From Climacium dendroides (taxonomy: Eukaryota; Streptophyta; Bryopsida; Hypnales; Climaciaceae): a DNA stretch of 64,000 nt. Positions 58,773-64,000 of this stretch are shown here, piece by piece. A program made the translations under genes and the position numbers. Numbering within the stretch: the first letter of the stretch is position 1; each line of letters begins with the position of its first letter. The stretch is taken from assembly GCA_950106755.1 (NCBI GenBank), contig OX467083.1, positions 48,932,555 to 48,996,554 on the forward strand. Reading direction: 5' to 3'. The notes beneath the pieces were generated by a model. That model saw nothing but the letters and a program-made list of their open reading frames with translations, ran no database searches and was not told the origin of the DNA.

Positions 58773-60515
58773 GGAAACAGGGACAAACACAATAGGAAAT
58801 GCTACTTGGCATGATGAGATTCACGATTTTCCCTGCCTGCCTGAGTTTATTGCACGGAAAAATGGACCGTTTTTTCACCTAAAGGTATTTGCTCACTTGT
58901 TTCGTTTCCTCTGAGCGTTTTTTATTTACATTTATAAGTCCATGTACAGCTAGCTAGGACTGGGCGCTAGGAAAGGACGCAAATTTCAGTTCTCTTCTAG
59001 AGAATCATTTTACTAGTGAGGTTTGATTCCATGCGACAGTCGGTGTCCTACCAAAACTCCAATACAGAACTCCACAATGAGTGCAGGAATGTTTTAAATT
59101 GTCAGTACAGAACTCCACAATTACCTTGCCAAGTTGAAAACATTCTAGAAGGTATTACTAGATTGTGCGTGGAAGTCGAGGGCTCACTAAGCCATTTTAC
59201 ACTAGATAGAAAGTGCACCGAGAGTGCTTTTATTGACCTTGGGTGAGCACTTTGAAACATACGGATTTCAATCAGGCTGCCAAGTCGAGAAAACCGAGTT
59301 GACGACACTTCACAAAACCTAACTGCAGCATCCAGAAAATATTGTCTGCCGCTTTGTGTTGGACTGTGGTCTTCAGTATTCAGCGTTATACGCCCAATTT
59401 CACGTCACTATCCCATCTTCAAGGATGGACTGGAGAAACTCTTCTATCACGCTCAAACGAGACCTTCTGAACCAATTCTTCTTTCACCTTCAAGGAGACA
59501 TACAAAGGCTTTATTCCACCACCATAGAAGACAGGCTGTATACTGAAGGAGTTTCTCTGGTTCTCTAAAACGGACCAGAGGCACTTCTGTCTTCAAAGGA
59601 AGGGTAGAAAATTCTTCATTAGTCTTCAAGATGATCTGAGAAATTCGTAGTAAGGTGACGATACGTGAGCGGAGGAGGTCGTCATCCATCGTCCAACAAG
59701 AGATCGGAGTGTCCAGATCTTCCTCAAAAAGAGATTGGAGTAGTTCCTAGAATTCGACTTACACACCGAAAGCAAATTCACACCCAACGCAATTACAAAA
59801 TGCACCTACAGATAAAAAAGAAAAAAGAAAAAAAAGAAAAAAAAAGAAAAACAGACAAAACAGTTAACCTTCAACAGTTAACCTTCAACGCACTTGCATA
59901 TATCCAACGCACTCACCCAACTCACTTGAAAAGAAATGACTATAAAAACCTAAGGAATGTTACTAATGCACATGATGTCAGTGCTTAATGAAATGTCCAA
60001 GCAGCAGCGGCTCAAAACCCTGCATAGATACATCAAATCGGTCATTAAATACGAACCTGCCTATATACTCTAAATCGGACACCAAATCAAGATTAACTCT
60101 CAGCAATAAAATAAGTGCTTCGATTGAAACTTGCACTGAGAAATGATACATCTGAGACTGCTAGCTACTGAGGAGTGTCAGTCCGTGAGAGCGGAACTAG
60201 AACGTGGTGCAGGAATTGCAAAACCAAGTACATGGCTTCAAATAGAAGGTCAAGAAAGCATTGGAAAATGTGTTCCAGAGTCCAGAGTATGAGGACTTGA
60301 TCAAAAAATTTACGAAAACTTCAGTGAGTGCGAGTTACTGGAGTTATGGGCATAATTGAGTTCATGTCACAGGAGTGGCAGATCGAGTGATCGATGTATA
60401 ACTTCATGCTGACTCATGGACATGAGTATAAGTGGACAACGAGGAATGGAAATCTGAACATGAGTGAGTACCTGAACCGACACCGAGGATAACAAGGTCG
60501 ACTAGCGCCCAGCAT
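58773..60515. other. intergenic, no supported gene
   Basis: 3' flank of the STPGR gene followed by unassigned sequence. A 15-bp phrase acagaactccacaat occurs twice, near 59064 and 59106. About 59812-59852 is a purine tract of a-runs broken by single g. Frames up to about 107 codons have no domains. Confidence 0.5.
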
Positions 60516-60866
60516 TTATGGTGGAGGAAGTTCCAGTCGAACGGAGCACCGTGACGATTTTGTGGAAAATGCAGCTCTCCGGGTCGATTTGAAGTGTCCT
60601 GCACTACGTCGCTTCCACTGTATCATCCTACGCCTCTGAGTCAGCTTCTTCCCTTCCTGGGCGAGAATCTGCTGTCGTCTCTTCCGCTGGTCCTCCACTT
60701 TCTTCTGCAAAGCCATAGCCACGGGCTCGAGCAGACGCTGCAGGGCATCTTGGATGTGTCTCTTCAACAATAGGGCTCCCCTCCTCAGTCGCTCATCCTC
60801 ATCGATTGGGCCAGTGGACGGACTATCCGCTTCGTCACCAAGGAACTCCATCGAAAGAGCTTCCAT
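60516..60866 (-). CDS. small basic protein resembling the trihelix-like C-terminal module
   Basis: About 116 residues from the first ATG. The N-terminal third is acidic (MEALSMEFLGDEADSPST). A helical middle follows (HIQDALQRLLEPVAMALQKK, then QRKRRQQILAQEGKKL), and the end is basic and serine-rich. The middle resembles the C-terminal module of the trihelix-like gene at 62371 on the other strand: IQDALQ..L.P.A..LQ against VIDALQSALKPLATILQ, both followed by a charged coiled-coil. No DNA-binding domain is visible upstream on this strand. It could be a truncated or single-module paralogue, a last exon of a longer gene, or a pseudogene. Confidence 0.4.
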   Translation of the reverse strand: MEALSMEFLGDEADSPSTGPIDEDERLRRGALLLKRHIQDALQRLLEPVAMALQKKVEDQRKRRQQILAQEGKKLTQRRRMIQWKRRSAGHFKSTRRAAFSTKSSRCSVRLELPPP

Positions 60867-60905
60867 TGTCGACAAGTCGACAGCGGCGAACACATGTAAA
60901 CACAC

Positions 60906-62370
60906 AGACTGAGAGACTCAAGGTGCGAGAGACTTTGTGAGCAATTGATTACAAGTACAACGGACTCAATTGCTGCCCAATCGCACAAAGCCTCAGCAAG
61001 GCAGTGACGGAGGAGGCAGGGAACGAGGCGTCGCTGCGAGCGGCAGGGCGAGGAGTTGAGCAGTTGCTGGAGTTGCAGGATTCTGTCGAGCTCTATCAGG
61101 ATTCCATTTTTTCCCTATCGAGATGTCTGTGACTGTCAGGATTCTGAGTATATGGTAAGGTATACAAATTGGCTGACGACCGATTTCTCAATGTTACTTA
61201 GTGGAACCTTTGGTGGTGCGAAAGGATGCAAGTGGGAAGTGGTAACCTCATCTCACACTGTTTTGGATTTAAAATGTATTCCTTGTGCAGAAAATTGACG
61301 CCATTTGATTAAAAATGTATTTTCTTTGTACAGACATTTGACGCCTTTTGATTAATTTGTATTTCCTGTACAGACAATTGATGCCTTATGATTAAAAATG
61401 TATTTCCTGTAAAGACAATTTTTTTTGCTATTGGGTTTTTTCCAAATGGCTAATCAACACAAACTAATTAGTTATGACTCTTTCATAACAGAAGAAGGCG
61501 AATTTTTTAAAGGGACGGGAATGGGGTGTTCTACGTTAAAGAATTAAGTTACAGTAGTTCCGGAAGACTGACCTCAGTTTGGATACCCGTTCGTTTATCT
61601 TCTTGTGGAACTCTCTCTTCAGTTGTGGATTTGATTTAAGCTTAGACGTACGGTAGTCGGAGACGTAGCCTGGCTCCTTGCTGCTGCAATGCGGGTAACG
61701 TTTGCTCGTAATTTTGATGCAGCGTGCGTTCTACAACCCCGTTTTGTCTCGGGCTAACTTTGTTTTCTTCTGCTCTTGGCAAGTGCATGCAACAGACGCT
61801 GTCGACCTGGTGGCAAGCCTGCTCAAATCGATCCACACCACAAGGAATGGAGCCTTTGCCGTCAGAAACACCGGTGCTTTACTTTGATTTTCGTGCTTTG
61901 TTCGAGATCCTTTTGGTCTCTACTCTCTAGTGAAATCCTTGCTTTCAGTTGAGGTCTACGTGGAATAATTTCTCTGGTGTATTTTATATCACACTATGTG
62001 ATTAGAATTGTAAGCAAATAATAGGCTTTTTGAATTGTCAGTGTGCCAAACCGTCAGTCATCAGATGTGGATTGAGCCCGGTCCATGTGAAAGTTAAGCT
62101 GCCTAGCTAGAGTCACCAAGTATACTACTTTAGAGGGGCTCCTGAGTTGCCTGGGCCTCTCAATCAAGCTGTGGGCTGCGAGATTTTCGAACCTAGCTAG
62201 CTAGCTGCGGTTGACGTCGAACGGACTTGAACTAACTCTCGCCATCATTCATCATATCCGTTCGGCACACTGTTGTTGTTGTCACCCGTGAAATGCAGTT
62301 TTGAAATTTTGTTGGTGATTCGAATTTGAATCTCACACAGCACGTTTCCCTTTGAATTTGGTGGCAGTTC
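60906..62370. other. spacer between divergent related genes
   Basis: Contains the minisatellite at 61271 and a short repeat related to 36112-36200 at 61421-61510. The remainder would hold the promoters of the flanking genes. Frames near 61642-61930 look random. Confidence 0.5.
61271..61420 (+). repeat. about 41-bp minisatellite, 3.6 diverged units
   Basis: Successive units start at about 61271, 61312, 61355 and 61395, each reading aaaatgtattt-c-ctgtacagacaatt followed by gacgcc-tttgatta. Units differ by small indels, so the array is old. Non-coding. Confidence 0.8.
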
Positions 62371-64000
62371 ATGAGTACGCTTGGACGCGACTCAAGTGAG
62401 GAAGATACGTGGCTCGAGTACGACGACACCTGGAGGTACTTTTCCGAGGACAATCAAATCTGGGCTGGTGAGATTTTCTCCACGCCAGCTAAAGATCCTC
62501 CAGCTCTGGCACCCCTCCCGTCATCTCTTGTGAGTCTACTAGTCCCTAACCTCGCCTCTCCCCCATGCTCGGAGTTTGATCCCATTGGAGTAGCTGCGTC
62601 CGAGGGAATTGAAGCAGCAGATACAGAATCTAGCCGTTCAGCCTTTGATTTGAAGAATTCTGACTATGGAGGAGAATGTGGTCCCGAGACCAGGCAACAG
62701 TCGTTGGAGGTTACCTCCCGAGCCAACTTTGCGCTGGTCATAATTGATGAGCTCGAAGCCTCCCCCAAAACCGATCCAGCGATTCCTGCAACACTGGGAG
62801 GCGGAATCATAGAGTATAATCCTGCAATTCTTCAGCAGTATATACCGTCAATCTTCAGGAATGCATTCAGGAGAGAACTCTCCCGAGGTAACTCCACTGG
62901 TGCCAAATACAACGCCTGTGCGAAGGGGCCCAAACGAGGTCACCGGTCCCCAAATTGGACGGGTGAGGAAAAGGACGCTTTCCTAGAGGTGAAAGTAGAA
63001 GCGCAGACGGCGGTTAAGGGCAAGGACTGGGATTTCATTTCTGAAGCTCTGAAGGACAGATACGCTTTCGAAAGAAGCCCCAAGTCTTGCGAAGATCAGT
63101 GGGGAACACTTCTAAAGTCTTTCAAAGCTATTCGACACCATGAATCCATGGAACATTCCAGCAAATGGTGCAGTTACTGGGAGCTCGATGAGACTGGGAG
63201 ATCGGAGCGTCAGTTGCCCAAGTCTTTCTCCTTCGAATGGTACAAAACGATCGAGAGCATACGTGCTGGGAAGGGAAAACGCGCAGCTGGAGATGAACTG
63301 TGGACGACCAAAGATCCCGGTCTGACATCTTTGGGAGGTACTGGTGAATACTCCTCCCTGCTTCATCTTGCAGATGGATTAATAAACCCACAGAGAGATC
63401 CGTCGGAAACGTTCACCTCCAATACCCTGACAATGAGCAAACAGGGACTTGGGCCTTATTTGCAGAGCGTGGTAATAGATGCTCTCCAGTCGGCTCTTAA
63501 GCCTCTAGCCACCATTCTGCAATGCGAACATGAGGAAAAGCAGGAGTTCGACGCCAGGATGAAAGCCCTGGACAAGAAGAGGCGGGCTCTGGACCTGGAA
63601 GAAATACTAATCAAACGCCAGCGTGTCGGACAATCTCAGCGGACTAGCAGGTCGACATGCCGACCCAAACAGCAAGCTGGACTTCCCGTGAAGAAGGCGT
63701 CCGTGAAGAAGATCATCCCGGCATTCAAAGGTTGGTACACCCGTCACGTATGGTATCCATTATTCTTCACATTCCCTCAAGCTTACAGTAACACATCGAG
63801 CCACACTTTCACTACAATTTGACGGAGTGTCGAAGTAAAGAATGACCTTGTTTGCAAACTTTCACACGAGTGGCTGGAGAGTCTGCGTTTCTGTTGAGGA
63901 GAGGCGCATTTCTTTGCTTCTAAAATTTGCATATCAGACCGCTTACGAATTACGATTGTCCCTTACTTGCAGAACTGAACATTGCGATGGCCCAGGAGCG
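62371..64000 (+). CDS. trihelix-like (Myb/SANT-type) DNA-binding protein, 3' truncated by window
   Basis: Probable transcription factor. Exon 1 runs from the ATG at 62371 to about 63730 (453 full codons plus one base). An acidic N-terminus (DSSEEDTWLEYDD) precedes a trihelix/SANT-like domain at about residues 190-290: SPNWTGEEKDAFLEVK, GKDWDFISEALKDRY, RSPKSCEDQWGTLLKSFKAI, then a tryptophan/tyrosine-rich fourth helix region (WCSYWELDE, SFSFEWYKTI). The C-terminal part has VIDALQSALKPLATILQ followed by a charged coiled-coil (KQEFDARMKALDKKRRAL) and a basic segment. The frame could end at 63822, but a donor (ttcaaag/gttggt) and an acceptor at 63972 (ttgcag) join in phase to ELNIAMAQE, so the gene most likely continues past the right edge. 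Confidence 0.75.

Noticed and set aside
1..64000. tRNA, rRNA, CRISPR or operon-type features
   Set aside because: No cloverleaf with an intact T-loop and acceptor pairing, no rRNA-like blocks and no regularly spaced repeat-spacer array were seen; the four-unit 30-bp array has no spacers.

Overview
The window is nuclear DNA from a land plant, most probably a bryophyte such as a moss. Gene islands carry plant-type genes with short GT-AG introns: an OSCA/CSC1 channel, a two-domain plant seipin, the plant PI31 homologue and a plastid-targeted ABCI10-like ATPase. They are separated by very AT-rich, gene-poor stretches. A ten-exon sperm-tail PG-rich repeat protein points to a lineage that still makes flagellated sperm, which excludes flowering plants. 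The species was not identified. All gene models were assembled by hand from splice sites and reading frame, with no transcript data.

Layout. 0-9 kb, minus strand: the 3' exon of an unrecognised two-helix membrane protein, then a seven-exon OSCA/CSC1-like channel (3606-8996) whose introns hold repeat copies and a decayed copy of one of its own exons. 9-20 kb: no confident gene; AT-rich DNA with tandem duplications, MITE-like elements, a 30-bp minisatellite and dispersed repeats. 20.3-24.4 kb, plus: a VMS1/ANKZF1-type release factor of ribosome quality control. 26.8-31.4 kb, minus: a WBP11-like proline-rich splicing protein. It shares a roughly 900-bp divergent promoter region with a ten-exon FBXO9-like F-box gene (32.3-35.0 kb, plus). 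37.2-39.8 kb, plus: a plant seipin. 40.9-44.1 kb, minus: a PI31/PTRE1-like proteasome regulator. 44.3-49.3 kb: AT-rich, with a perfect 32-bp inverted repeat and a Stowaway-like hairpin element. 49.4-50.5 kb, minus: a three-exon membrane protein that resembles the bacterial SdpI family. 52.2-53.2 kb, minus: the ABCI10-like ATPase. 53.9-54.4 kb, plus: a possible small organelle-targeted CxxC protein. 55.0-58.8 kb, plus: the sperm-tail PG-rich repeat gene. 60.5-60.9 kb, minus: a small basic protein resembling the C-terminal module of the trihelix-like gene (62.4 kb to the right edge, plus), which runs out of the window.

Three genes within 25 kb act in protein quality control (VMS1-like, F-box, PI31-like), but they are on different strands and nothing shows they are co-regulated. 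The most unusual gene is the SdpI-like one: its two-part architecture is known mainly from bacterial immunity and membrane proteins, yet here it carries spliceosomal introns. The other points to follow up are the intron-dwelling repeat family shared by two genes, the pseudo-exon inside the OSCA gene, and the non-canonical junction that the same gene seems to need.
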